Source of the DNA: Magnolia sinica
Lineage: Eukaryota; Streptophyta; Magnoliopsida; Magnoliales; Magnoliaceae
Direction: 5' to 3'
Assembly (NCBI RefSeq): GCF_029962835.1
Contig: NC_080582.1
Coordinates: 26,234,032-26,298,031 of the forward strand
DNA: 64,000 nt
Position 1 is the stretch's first letter, and every line of letters begins with the position of its first letter. A program made the position numbers and the translations under genes. Below the pieces are notes generated by a model. The model was given only the letters and a program-made list of their open reading frames with translations. It was not told the origin of the DNA and ran no database searches. Positions 45,016-56,095 of this stretch are shown in pieces.

Positions 45016-47668
45016 TCATCTAATCATATAGTATATACATTGATCTAGTTGCCATTGTGGGATATCACCACCACGTCCACCACCATCATCATTGCCATCA
45101 TCATTCGAGTCATCTCCTTCTTCCATATACACTTCTTCTTCCGTTTCTTCATCATCTGTATGTATTAATACTTTATCAACATCCAATGGTGGATAATCTT
45201 CAGCTTGATTAGTATCACCATCTCCTCAATCTCTTCAATGAGTTGACGGCTACTACTCGCCCCCCGGCTCCCCCCATCCTTCGCCTTCGAGTGGTACTAC
45301 CTTCACCAAGTGTCGATCCGTATGCGGTATTTTCAACTTGTGCCCATGTCAGGTCCTCTCCAGCAAATACCGGGTCCTCCGTCTCTCCAAGCTACTCGTT
45401 ATCTGCATCCAACTCATCTAAGCAGATAGGGTCAAAGAAACCAGGCTTTTCTTTTCTAGTTTGGAATCGTTCTCGTAATTTTTTATTGTATTGAACGAAA
45501 ACCAAGTCGTTGAGCTTTTTTTGCTCAAGGTGATTCCTTTTCTTGGTATGAATATACAAGAAAGAAAGAGTATTTGACATTGTTATTTAGGTAATTAATT
45601 TAGCTTAGGTCTTACACTAAAAAATTGAAGTTTACAATTACTAAATAGTCTAAACTTACTGCCTCAAACATGCTCCAATTGCGCTCGCAACCACTGACAG
45701 AATACCTGAGTCCAAGAATTCTCATAGCCAGCTTCTATAGAGTTGGATCCTTTCTATTCGGGTCTACTCCATAAGCAGCTCACCAGTGGTCAGCTAAGAA
45801 AAATAGTTTAAGTACGTTAGAGACATTTTGTAGAAAAACTATTTGTAAGACACAAAGACTGACATTCATAGCTAGTACGTACTGGATAATTTCATTGTTC
45901 GATACCTTATTACGATATCCCTTGAGAATATCCCCTCACTTTTTGTATAGAAGTTCAACAAAGTTGAGATCTTGTCTTGTTCTTCTCTATCTGGAATCAT
46001 TCTTTCCAAGACATCAATAAATCCAACCATATGCATAGTAAGTGCTTCTGCTGGATCAACAGAAGTGAATAAACAGGCTGAGTTAAGGATGTAAGCAGCC
46101 GAATACAATGAAGATGACATTTGGCCGCGCCATCTTCTATTTATAATATCTAGAATTGGCTTGTAATCACAGTTTCTATAGTTAAAATAGTCCATGATCT
46201 TATTTTTCGCCCTCTCTATCGTATCATATATGTAGCCCATTCCAGGCTTCTCATCCTCGTCCACCAATCGCAACACAATGACTAAGGGCTCGGATGCTTT
46301 TAGTGCATTTACCACTTGTGTTCAAAAACTTTGCGAAATGATTATTTGTTGAACCTGTTTCCCTTCAGCCTTCTTTGACCAAGGCTCACTTATAAAATCA
46401 GCTGACACTACAAAGCTTCTAAGTTTTGATTTTTTTTGCATGTAATCTTTGTAGTGTTAAAAAGGCTGTAGCGAAACGGGTGACTGTTGGACATAGCAAG
46501 TTACCGCCAATGTGTTTTCTCATTTGATTGAGAAGAAGGACGTATTTGTACATAAAGACCGTGATTCTTCTAGCCTTTCCAATCACACTTATAAATAACC
46601 TACCTATATCTTCTAACATAAGATCAACACAATGGGCCGCACAAGGGGTCCAAAATAAACGACGCATCTTCTCCATAAGAAGACGTCCGACCATTACATA
46701 CGGGGCTGCATTGTCTATGATTACTTGTATAAAATATTACGCACCTATTTCCTTAACTACATTATCTAGCAATCTAAACAAGTATTCTCCTATGTGTGGA
46801 TGGCCCGATGCATCTACGAACTTCAAGAACACTGTCCTAGTTGGACAATTTATCAAAAAGTTAATGAGAGACCGACCGGATCTATCGGTCCATCCATCGG
46901 CCATTAGTGAACACCCATATGTTTTTCACGATTCCTTATATTCAGTTATGAAGGATCGTGTATATTCAACTTTAGTTTTCAGGCATGTCTCCCTCATTTC
47001 ATGATATGAAGGAGGTTTAAGCCCAAGTCCAAATTGACCTATAGCCTTAACCATTACTTTGAAGCTTATCGATTTAACGACGTTGAAAGCAATGCCGGTT
47101 TGGTAAAACCACCTAGCAATATTCTGAATAGTGGTTTTCCTATTTTTTTGTTTGTACCGGTTGTCTAAAGTTGTTTGAGTTGGCCCTTTACCTCTACCTA
47201 CGCCTTTGGTTGATCACATCCTCGGGGTGTGATCTACACCATCTATCCATGGGCCCATGCCCTCGGGCTCTTTTCGAGACTGTTGGTTGTACTTGTGGTC
47301 TAGACCGGCCTGTCGAAGTAAGGGGAGTGGGACTAGCTTTATCTACATTAACTACATTTATATCTTCATATGCATCTTGTTCCAAATATTCTTCTTGACT
47401 TAGGGCACTATCACATCTTTCTTAACTGTTTTTCCATATTCTCCATGATTTCCCTTCGGAATTCTAGAGTAATTTTGTCGCATGCTTTTGCATTTGACCC
47501 CGGTAAATGTGCAAGGTGTTGCTTGTGCCTTGTAATGCTACCAGTACTCACATACCTACATAACTCACATACTATGTGAGTCTTTTCTAAAACACTACGG
47601 TAATGCCCATACTTCCAACTCAGGTCATTCGACTTGGGTTTCAAAGAGGAAGATCGGGAAGAAGACAT
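45016..47668 (-). pseudogene. hAT transposase 1 (BED finger, DUF659, dimerisation domain)
   Basis: Minus-strand order: start at 47668, then a BED zinc finger (SWKYGHY, CELCRYVSTGSITRHKQHL) to about 47411. DUF659 core at about 46480-46950 (MADGWTDRSGRSLINFLI, IIDNAAPYVMVGR, LFWTPCAAHCVDLMLEDIG) has one in-frame stop near 46745. Catalytic-domain continuation RFATAFLTLQRLH follows to 46419, then 46315-45872 (PLVIVLRLVDEDEKPGMGY, INRRWRGQMSSSLYSAAYIL). The C-terminal dimerisation part (IHTKKRNHLEQKKLNDLVFV) is at 45580-45390. An acidic Asp/Glu-rich tail ends at 45016. Introns may separate some parts. It would bind element ends and cut and paste them; as it stands it is probably inactive. Confidence 0.85.
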
Positions 47669-47794
47669 TATATTGGTGGTGTGTGTATTGATTGCTTAAT
47701 AGCCTTGTACTAAAAAGAAACTAGAAAATAAACTAAAAAGTAAAAAACCAAAGTAAGAGACTAAGAGTAAAGAGACTAAAGAGATGGGACTGGG

Positions 47795-47796
<2 letters not shown>

Positions 47797-47839
<43 letters not shown>

Positions 47840-47880
47840 GAGTTACACTTGTAGAAAAGGAGAAGAAGAGGGAAAAGAGA

Positions 47881-47926
<46 letters not shown>
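47797..47926. repeat. Two (GA)n microsatellites
   Basis: GA runs at about 47797-47837 and 47884-47926 sit in a locally duplicated context (GAGTTGAGTTACACTTGTAG follows each), just upstream of the hAT 1 transposase start. The 47927-48650 stretch is noncoding. Confidence 0.95.
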
Positions 47927-47927
<1 letters not shown>

Positions 47928-48935
47928 GAGTTACACTTGTAGACTTGTAGAATAGAGGGGAGAGAGATTTACACACAAACAAAATTACAATTACAAATTT
48001 AAAAAGAGGTTCCAAATTCTTCAATCTTCACTTCTTGTCTAAGTTATCTTCACTTTTGCCTTGAGTCCTTGACCCTTGACTTGAGTCTTGATCTTGATTT
48101 TAGAATTATGTAGAATGTAGACTTGTAAAGTTGTGTTGTTGTAAATTGTAAGTTGTAACACTAAGTCACTAACGCAACATTAACTTGTAACAAAGTAACA
48201 AACAAACTAAAAAAAAATGTTAGGAGTTGTTAGAAAACTTAGATCTTAGATATTATGAAACTTTAAGAGAGAATGAGATAAAAAGAGAGATAGATAATAG
48301 ATTAGAAACTAGAAAGAGAGAGTGGTGGGTGTGTTGTGTGAATATTTATAACTTAGAAAAATTAGAAACTAGAAAGAGAGTTCAATTCAATGGATGGAGG
48401 GCTTGGTTGTCTTGTAATGTCTCTTGAATCTTGATGGAGAGTTCAAACTCTTGGAGGAGTGGAGCTTGAGGCTTGGAATTGTGTAAGAGAGAGTGTAAGA
48501 GAGCAAAATAAAGATAGAGAGAGAGAGTTTGAGCTTTGAGTGCATGTAGGAGTGCTTATAATCTCTTTTTTTTTTTTATAGAGAAAAAATCAGGATTAAA
48601 AAAAATAAAATTGCCAACGGTCAGAAAACTGTCAGATTTCTGACCATTGGCAACTATGCGATCGCATATCATGGCACATGTGGCATATGCGATCGCATAT
48701 GTGCAGTGATATGCCACTGTCGCATATGTGATCAGTGCACATGTGTGCATATGCGATCACATATGCAAATGTGTGATCGCACATGACAACACTCACCATT
48801 CGGTTTTCGTCTCAACCGAGCAGAGTCAATGGGGAGCTGATACATGGAAAGGCGACCATTCTCATTAATTGCATCGAGCAATGGAGCAACATCGCTTTCA
48901 CCTTTTACCTAAAGGCGAAGTGACGTTGGGGGTAA

Positions 48936-49739
48936 TGTTGTACCTATTTTTGAATCTTCCTATAATAGCCAATGGGAAAAGGACAAGTTATTGCATGGGA
49001 AAGAAATAGCATGTGAAAGATCTCCAGAGATATTTGGAACCCTTTTTACTGAAGTACAACTGGCGCTAAGCTGGCAATACACGTCATCTAATGATGGGGC
49101 TCGGTCGAGAAGCCTAAGAGTTGAAGTCGATTTATGAAGAAGAAGCGTTCGGGCAATTAAAGGGAACGTTAAAGAGTCACCTTAACAGCCAAGCAATGAA
49201 ACAAATCATTTTCTTCTGTCCCATCAAAGTCTATAAATAACATAAGAAATCAACAAAGTAAGACGTATCATACCAATCCAACAAATCCAATCAAATTTAT
49301 CTTCTCTTACCTTACATAATTAAGTAATCTTAGCTCTATCTTAGGAGTAGCAGTAATCTCTTAGCTGTAGTCCAAGTCTATGCTCATACGTTGGACTTTA
49401 TCCAATCTCAATGCAAGCAATTCTTCATTCAGAAAGGCTTCTTGTAGTTGTCTCGATCGACTGTAAGTATTTCCTTCTTGTTTGACGACAGCCAAGTATC
49501 ATAAAAGTCCTTTCGTATAAAAGGCAAAGTAGAACCCATCTTCGGAGAAAGAACCCTACCCTCCGAATGTTGCTTGATTACTTTTCTAAATAATTTGCGA
49601 CTGGTTGAATAGGTGACCTATTTGCTCAGATCTTGGTCATATACGATCACAATCATCTTATCTGCCTATATTAACGCTTGGGGTCAAGTGGTTCGGTTGG
49701 AATTGAGCTGCACAGTTGGTTCTAGCACGCCCGCACCAC
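48936..49739 (+). repeat. 3' LTR of the Tat element, part 1
   Basis: Preceded by the polypurine-type GTTGGGGGTAA. Begins TGTTGTACC and is collinear with the 5' LTR through CATACGTTGGACTTTATCC and GGGGTCAAGTGGTTCGGTTG up to GCCCGCACCAC, where hAT 2 is inserted. The last 34 bp of this LTR are at 55657-55690. Confidence 0.88.
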
Positions 49740-50373
49740 CAAGGTATCCTGTATCGGTATCGGTTGGTGTAATGGTGCCCTCCGAAACCGATACGGATAC
49801 GGGGGCGTAATGGCGATACGGGGGCGTAACAGCCCGTAACGGCGCAATTTTTTTTTGGCAAAAAAAAAAGAAAAAATATGGATTAAATCCGGAATATTCT
49901 AAGCATTCCAAATATGCATTCATTTATAAATTGGAACATGTTTATGGTGGTGTAGCGGTCCACTCTTTGGTGAGAAGTTGTATCGGACTATCTGATGAAT
50001 TTATGAACCAGATAACCTAAATTTGACTACAAAATTCATATATTTAATTTTCTAACTATCTACTATCAATGATAGATATATTAGAATGAATGTAATATGA
50101 AAATATCTTAAATTAGGTGTTTGCAATTATTTTTGAGGAATTTCTCGAACATACCTGTGGACGTGACTGTGATTCCTGTCCATGACCTGTCATCCTCAAG
50201 TCAAGAATATTTTTTTTTTAAAAAAAAGTAGTGTCTGATATACTCCCTTGCAACTTGATTAAGGATTACTTGATTGGTTGTCAGGGGAGCTATTTTAAAT
50301 ACAAGTTCAGCAGTGTCAAGTGTGTGCTTGACTTCTTGCAATAATACTGCTGTGAGCTGTCTGCTGCAAATAC

Positions 50374-53300
50374 TTACCTTAATACAAATATATACTCACA
50401 ATCACAAGTCACCACCAAAATGAAAATCTGCTTTTTTTGTGGTTGTTCGACCTCCACATCATCGTCATCATCATCATCAGGCTGAGGCTGTCCAATTGGT
50501 ATAGGTGCTGCATATCCATAATATCTAATGCCAGAAGGAAATACTAGATTAACGAAACTAGAGGATGACTGATCCTGACTAGACGACTCTGACCCCGAGT
50601 AAGGATATCCACCAGTGCCCGTCGAATAGCCATATTGGTGCCCATACTTAAGCTGTTGAGAATCTTGAGATTGAGAGTGCGTCTGCTGTGATGAGTAACT
50701 TGGATTTGGATCTGGATATCTATAATCATATGATATTGATCAGGAGGACTACTCTAACATGAATGTGATGGAACAGACTCAGTATAACCACCATAATTAT
50801 AATCCAATTGACCATAAAAATATCCATCATAATAACCAGGACCATGAGCCTGCTGATGTTTCGAACCTCTTGGACCCGGTGCACTACTAGATGTACCCTC
50901 CTCCTGTTGGTTGTATCGTGACTCAGTACACTTATAAGTCCAACCTCGTGTACTACCTCGTTGATGTTCATTGGCATCGCGATCTGTAGACGGCTGTATA
51001 GGGCGCTAAGCAACACCAGAAGTGCCAGCACCAGGGGCAGGTGGGTCATCATCACCATCATCCGACACGGTCACGCTTCCATTGCTCGTACTCTTTTGTT
51101 GATCTTGAGCCGTACCCGTACTTGGCATAAACGTTGCCCCTCTTACTGGGTCCAACACATCTGCACGACTCTCATGTTGCGCTTCGCGTATTTCCGGGTC
51201 ATCAATTTCCAATTCTTCACTATCCTCTTCAATTTGTTTTTCCTTTATTTCCAACCAAGGTAGAAGTGGGTCATCCTCATCATAAATATTATCCAAGTTT
51301 ATTGGACAGTAGTCTCCGTCATCGGCAGTTGTAATGCTCCTATGATGTCGTCATATTTTTAGTTTTATATAGTGCATGAAGACAAGTCTATCTAATGTTC
51401 TAGTCTGCAATCTATTCTTATTCTTTGAATGAATAAGCGCAAAACAACTCCAATTCGTTTCGTAACTAGAGGAAGATGTTGTTTGGCTCAAAACTTTTAT
51501 CGTTTTTTTTGAGAGCCTTCGTACTCTCTCAAATTAATCCACCATTCGGCTAGTTGCAATCTAGATATTGCATCGTGCAAGAGCATCTCCAAAGTTACCA
51601 AGGCGATTTTCAAATATATCTAATTTATTTAATACCTTTATTTGCAGATCTAAGTCCGACACGGTCACGTTACCATTACTCGTACTCTTTTGTTGATCTT
51701 GGGGAGCCGTACTTGGCATAAACGTTACCCCTTTGCTTGGGTCCAACACATCTGCACGACTCTCATGTTGCGCTTCGCGTATTTCCGGGTCATCAATTTC
51801 CAATTCTTCACTATCCTCTTCAATTTGTTTTTCCTTTATTTCCAACCAAGGTAGAAGTGGGTCATCCTCATCATAAATATTATCCAAGTTTATTGGACAG
51901 TAGTCTCCGTCATCGGCAGTTGTAATGCTCCTATGATGTCGTCATATTTTTAGTTTTATATAGTGCATGAAGACAAGTCTATCTAATGTTCTAGTCTGCA
52001 ATCTATTCTTATTCTTTGAATGAATAAGCGCAAAACAACTCCAATTCGTTTCGTAACTAGAGGAAGATGTTGTTTGGCTCAAAACTTTTACTACAATTTT
52101 TTAGAGAGCCTTCGTACTCTCTCCGAAATTAATCCACCATTTGGCCGGTTGCAACCTAGATACTGCATGCTGTGCAAGAGCATCTCCAAAGTTACCAAGG
52201 CGATTTCCAAATGTATCTAATTCATTCAACGCCTTTATTTGCAGATCTAAGTCAGGCTCTAATCTCTTTATCACATTTTTTAGCCCGACACGAACTTCAT
52301 CATCCGCAACAAATGATTAGACATATCTATACCTACGATTTAGGTAGTAACCTGCTGCATGAAGATCGTGATGGAGTTGTCTTGTCCATCTCCTGTTGAT
52401 CATCCTCCAATAAGACTCCAAGCTTATACAATCACGTTGAATTGCCAACTTTGCCTTATCCATGACATCGTATAGGAAGCCCATGGTAGGTGCTTCGTCG
52501 GTTTCAACAAGACGGAGTACCCTCATTAGTGGCTCCATCACCTTTAGGATCGACTTGACCCTCTTCCAATATTTGTTGTCCCGTATGGTGTTCGCAACTT
52601 CAACCGGTGTCCCTGATGTCTTCTTCCCATGTTTTGTGTTGAGCCATTCTCGGGAAATGAACATCTTACTCAACTCTCCTCTATGCTGGAATAAACTCCC
52701 TAATGCTATAAAGTTTGTTGCGAATCTAGTCGCCGCAGGCCTCAACAACTCTCGTCCTTTCATGAACTTCCTCGTTATTGCGACTACTTGATTATGGTTG
52801 TGCATAAACGTCGTCACTTCTCTTGCCCTTTCGACCATTTCCTTAACATTCTTGTTCTTCCTAATATCTTCCAATATAAGATCAATACAATAGGCAGCAC
52901 ATGGTGACAAAAAAAGATGTTTTCTCTTATTCATCAACATATGTCCTGCAAACTTATATGATGCTTCATGATTTGTCACAATCTGCACTACATTCTCCTC
53001 TCCAATCTCTTCCACAACTTTATCCATTAGTCCAGTAATATAATTAGAATCTTTTGTTACCTCTGAGGCATCAATTGACTTCTGGTATATAGTTCCTAAG
53101 TGACAGTATATCATGAAGTTGATCATGCTACGTCTGGTTGAGCCAGTCCAACCATCACACATGATCGTGCATCCTCTGGCTTGCCATACAGGTTTAAAGG
53201 TAGCCACGTATGCTTTCACATCTGCATACTCTGCATCTGTCCATTTCCCCCTAATCTCCTTAGCCGTGGGAGCTTTTATTCCTTCACCTGCTTCTGCTGC

Positions 53301-54076
53301 TGCATTAATTACCACCTGCCAATATGGAGAATTTGCTGCGTTAGGAGGTATGTTGGCATGTATAAATAACTTTGCTGCTGCTCTACCTAATTTCTCAACG
53401 GAAGTTCTACTCCATATTTGTTTTATCTTCCTTTGTTTAGTTGATTTTTTCTTAAATAGGATTCGATCAATAGAGGGTCTCCTAGGCTCATTTACTTCTT
53501 CATCCAAACGTATAGGGGCATCACGTGAAGATGTCTGTCGTCGGCTCTCAAACATACGTTGTAACCCACCAAACCTACCCCCCCTCCCCCACTTCCAGTT
53601 GCACTCCCACTCCCACTCCCACTCCCCCTCCTCTGGTATCACGCACTGACCCATGCGTGCCAAACATGCGACGACGTTCTTCCTCTTCACGAGCTAGACG
53701 CAAGCTCTCTTCTAGCTATAGTTAATTCTCGATCTGAATCTTTGTCAGAATCAATAATATCTTCATTACAAATGCCCATATATTCAGGACCAAACACCTC
53801 CTGTCGAGCTGCGTCCAAAACATCATCTTTCTTCTTGTGTACAGCAGCACGTTTACCCTTCGACTCATCCAGACTAACTTGCATTAAAAGCATTATCTCT
53901 TTCGGTACTCTAGTACATGCCGCAACTTGACCCTTTTGATGTGCCAAATGTTGTTTGAGATGGGTAATTCCACCAGTCATTAGTCTATCACAATATTTGC
54001 ACTTCATTTGGTGCCTAGTGCCACCAACCCTCTCACAATGTTGCCATCCAGTATCCTCACTTGTTGTTGGCCAGAC
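50374..54076 (-). pseudogene. hAT transposase 2 with duplicated C-terminal segment and Tyr-rich tail
   Basis: Minus-strand order: ATG at about 54076 (MSGSG), then one base lost before the BED finger (GWQHCERVGGTRHQMKCKYC, GGITHLKQHLAH, about 53900-54040). A charged linker includes a GTGGGA hexanucleotide run at 53600-53626 and a frame change there. A 457-codon frame (53690-52317) holds DUF659 (IMCDGWTGSTRRSMINFMIY, QIVTNHEASYKFAG) and the catalytic core (LSPCAAYCIDLILEDI, RRWTRQLHHDLHAAGYYLN), ending in TAA. The dimerisation region (NWSCFALIHSKNKNRLQT, DNIYDEDDPLLPWLEIKEK) occurs twice, in 51063-51656 and 51657-52252. A tail rich in Tyr, Gly, Gln and Ser (YDYRYPDPNPSYSSQQ, YGHQYGYSTGTGGYPYSG) and a seven-Asp run end at TAA 50374-50376. 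Several lesions make it inactive as is. Confidence 0.88.
51063..52252. repeat. Tandem duplication, 2 x about 595 bp, in hAT transposase 2
   Basis: The copies begin CGACACGGTCACG at 51063 and 51657 and end with TTTGCAGATCTAAGTC. They differ at a limited number of positions and by a few short indels (for example near 51500 against 52090). The unit covers the C-terminal dimerisation exon and the acidic DNIYDEDDPLLPW stretch. Confidence 0.93.
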
Positions 54077-54189
54077 CCAGACATTTTTTTAGGTTTAGGT
54101 AGATACTAGATAATTAGATATAGATTAGATATGAGTATGAGTATATGACCTATGTCAATAAAGATGATTTTATGTTCTAATTAAACCCT

Positions 54190-55330
54190 AAGAAGCTCCA
54201 AAACCTGTCTAATATAAGCAAATAAAAACATAAAGTCACTAATTTGAAAATAGAAAAAAATTATAAAATGACACCACAAATCTGTAAAATGCACATTAAC
54301 ATATTCTACTATAATTAACATATCAAATTCTATGATTAAATCAGCAAACCATTTATTAAAAAATGGTTTTTCGAATTTAAAAAAAAGAGCCGAAATTAGT
54401 TTGTAAATAGAAAAAATAAAAAAATGACACCACAAATCTGTAAAATGCACATTAACATGTTCTACTATGATTAACACAATCATATTCTATGATTAAAACA
54501 GCAAACCATTCATTAAAAAATAATTTTTCGAATAAAAAAAAAAGGCCAAAATTAGTGCGTAAATAGAAAAAAATATAAAAATATATAAAATGACACCACA
54601 AATTTGTAAAATGCACATTAACATGTTCTGCTATGATTAACACATCATATTCTATGATTAAAACATCAAACCATTCATTAAAAAATGATTTTTCGAATTA
54701 AAAAAAATGTCAAAATTAGTGCGTAAATAGAAAAAAATATAAAAAAAAATATAAAATGATACCACAAATCTGTAAAATGCACATTAACATGTTTTACTAT
54801 GATTAACACATCATATTATATGATTAAAACAACAAAACATTCATTAAAAAATGATTTTTCGAATTTAAAAAAAAAGGGCAAAAATTAGTGCGTAAATAGA
54901 AAAAAATATAAAAAATATAAAATAACGCACAAATCTGTAAAATGCACATTAACATGTTCTACTATGATTAACACATCATATTCTATGATTAAAACAACAA
55001 ACCATTCATTAAAAAATGATTTTTCGAATTTTTTAAAAAGGGTCAAAATTAGTGCGTAAATAGAAAAAAATAGAAAAAAATATAAAATGACACCAAATAT
55101 TTATAAAATGCACATTAACATGTTCTACTATGATTAGCACATCATATTCTATGATTAAAACAACAAAACATTTATTAAAAAATGATTTTTCGAATTTAAA
55201 AAAAGGGCCAAAATTAATGCGGAAATAGAAAAAAATATAAAAAAATATAAAATGACACCACAAATCTGTAAAATGCACATTAACATGTTCTACTATGATT
55301 AACACATCATATTCTATGATTAAAACAACA
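54190..55330. repeat. Seven-copy array of a 166-bp unit, upstream of hAT transposase 2
   Basis: GCACATTAACAT recurs at 54291, 54447, 54613, 54779, 54944, 55110 and 55275, spaced 156, 166, 166, 165, 166 and 165 bp. Each unit has TGATTTTTCGAATT, an A-run, AAAATTAGTGCGTAAATAG, TAAAATGACACCACAAATCT and CTACTATGATTAACACATC. It sits between the transposase start and the right TIR. Minus-strand frames here repeat with the unit and are not genes. Confidence 0.95.
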
Positions 55331-55656
55331 AAACATACAAAAAGAGGTATAAATACCTATTTTTGACGAATTTCTGAAAAATGGCCCATCGAGCTTCGAT
55401 TCAAGAAAATCCGTAATATAATGTGTTTTTATCTCAAATACCAAGCCAAGATTGGTCGAAAATAGTAGTAGAAGGATTAAGTGAGAGTTTGGAAGCAAGT
55501 GGTTTAAAAAAAAAAAAAGAAGGAAAATTATGCCCGTAACGGCCGTTACGGTATCAAAATCGGGGCATCGCCTGTTACGCCCTCGTATCGCGTAACGGGC
55601 CCGACCGTTACCGTTATGGCCGATACGTAACCGATTCGGGACACCTTGCGCACTAC

Positions 55657-55690
55657 ATGTGACCAAGCAAAGCTGAGAAAGTGCCAAACC
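55657..55690 (+). repeat. 3' LTR of the Tat element, part 2
   Basis: ATGTGACCAAGCAAAGCTGA followed by GAAAGTGCCAAACC continues the LTR after the hAT 2 insertion. It corresponds to AGGTTTCCAAACAAAATC and GAGAAAGTGCCAAAT at 37571-37604. Confidence 0.85.
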
Positions 55691-55740
55691 GAGTTACTCA
55701 ATATGCAATTTGATTTTACATATCGTCCATGGCATTTAGT
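55691..55740. mobile_element. Terminal part of the foldback MITE split by the Tat insertion
   Basis: GAGTTACTCAATATGCAATT matches the right-end motif GAGTTACTCAGTACGCAATC of the intact MITE at 33444-33466, and completes the MITE arm broken at 36737. The following 55741-56090 has nothing recognised. Confidence 0.75.
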
Positions 55741-56095
55741 TACTATACAAGCATGGCCCATTCTTCAATGATCAATCCGCGCATCTGATGGGTCCAATTG
55801 TGTACGGACCACAACCTGAAATAGATCCTTAAACTATGGATTCTTTTCAATTGAATTTGGACACTAGGATTTTCAAACCAATCTGATTTTGGACTTGTGG
55901 ATTATAGGCAATGGGTTCCATAGTTTCGTAGCAATAAGATTCTATTCATCCATCATGTGCACCCCCTTGTGTTTTCATTTGAGTTTAGATTGGAGGATGG
56001 GATGGATGCTCCACTCCCTCTCTAAAAAATGCTTATTTACAAGCAGAGTCATTGAGACCTAACAAAGTGGTGGCATGCAACTTCGGTGGATTTGG

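Larger units (their letters stand above)
44681..48793 (-). mobile_element. hAT transposon 1 inside the Tat element (boundaries approximate)
   Basis: Encloses a near-complete but broken DUF659-type hAT transposase on the minus strand. Both ends carry clusters of ATCGCATATG and TGTGATCGCACAT: one at 44681-44701 and a dense set at 48655-48785. The right end in reverse reads AGTGTTGTCATGTGCG, a typical hAT tip. The left tip is not recognisable, so it may be truncated, and no target duplication could be fixed. Confidence 0.75.
49740..55648 (-). mobile_element. hAT transposon 2, 5.9 kb, inserted in the Tat 3' LTR
   Basis: Left tip CAAGGTATCCTGTATCGG; the right tip in reverse reads CAAGGTGTCCCGAATCGG. 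The terminal A2/G5 pattern is that of hAT elements. Target duplication CGCACCAC (49732-49739) and CGCACTAC (55649-55656) matches at seven of eight bases. Removing the element joins GCCCGCACCAC to ATGTGACCAAGC ... GAGAAAGTGCCAAA, which aligns with the uninterrupted 5' LTR at 37563-37604. Subterminal zones are dense in CGTAACGG and CGATACGG, likely transposase binding sites. Confidence 0.95.
36738..55690 (+). mobile_element. Tat-lineage Ty3/gypsy retrotransposon, old, carrying two hAT elements
   Basis: LTRs at 36738 and 48936, both starting TGTKRTACC with ATTTTTGA shortly after. The 3' LTR is split by a hAT element and ends at about 55690. Flanks GAGTA (36733-36737) and GAGTT (55691-55695) fit a 5-bp target duplication. 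The internal order is gag, protease, RT, RNase H, a second RNase H, then integrase; a dual RNase H marks the Tat group. All frames hold many stops, and the LTRs differ clearly in sequence and length, so it is old. An unrelated hAT element occupies 44.7-48.8 kb of the interior. Confidence 0.88.

Noticed and set aside
45243-45494. Plus-strand Pro/Ser-rich 83-codon frame
   Set aside because: Antisense to the dimerisation domain and acidic tail of hAT transposase 1.
46528-47004. Plus-strand 158-codon frame
   Set aside because: Antisense to the DUF659 core of hAT transposase 1.
52462-53649. Plus-strand frames of 109 and 178 codons
   Set aside because: Antisense shadows of the hAT 2 transposase, whose minus-strand frame has clear family motifs.
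54181-55305. Minus-strand frames rich in Phe, Ile and Tyr that look like membrane proteins
   Set aside because: They repeat with the 166-bp array and reflect AT-rich composition.
54190-55330. CRISPR-like array
   Set aside because: Whole 166-bp units repeat with no unique spacers, in plant nuclear DNA; it is a tandem repeat within a transposon.
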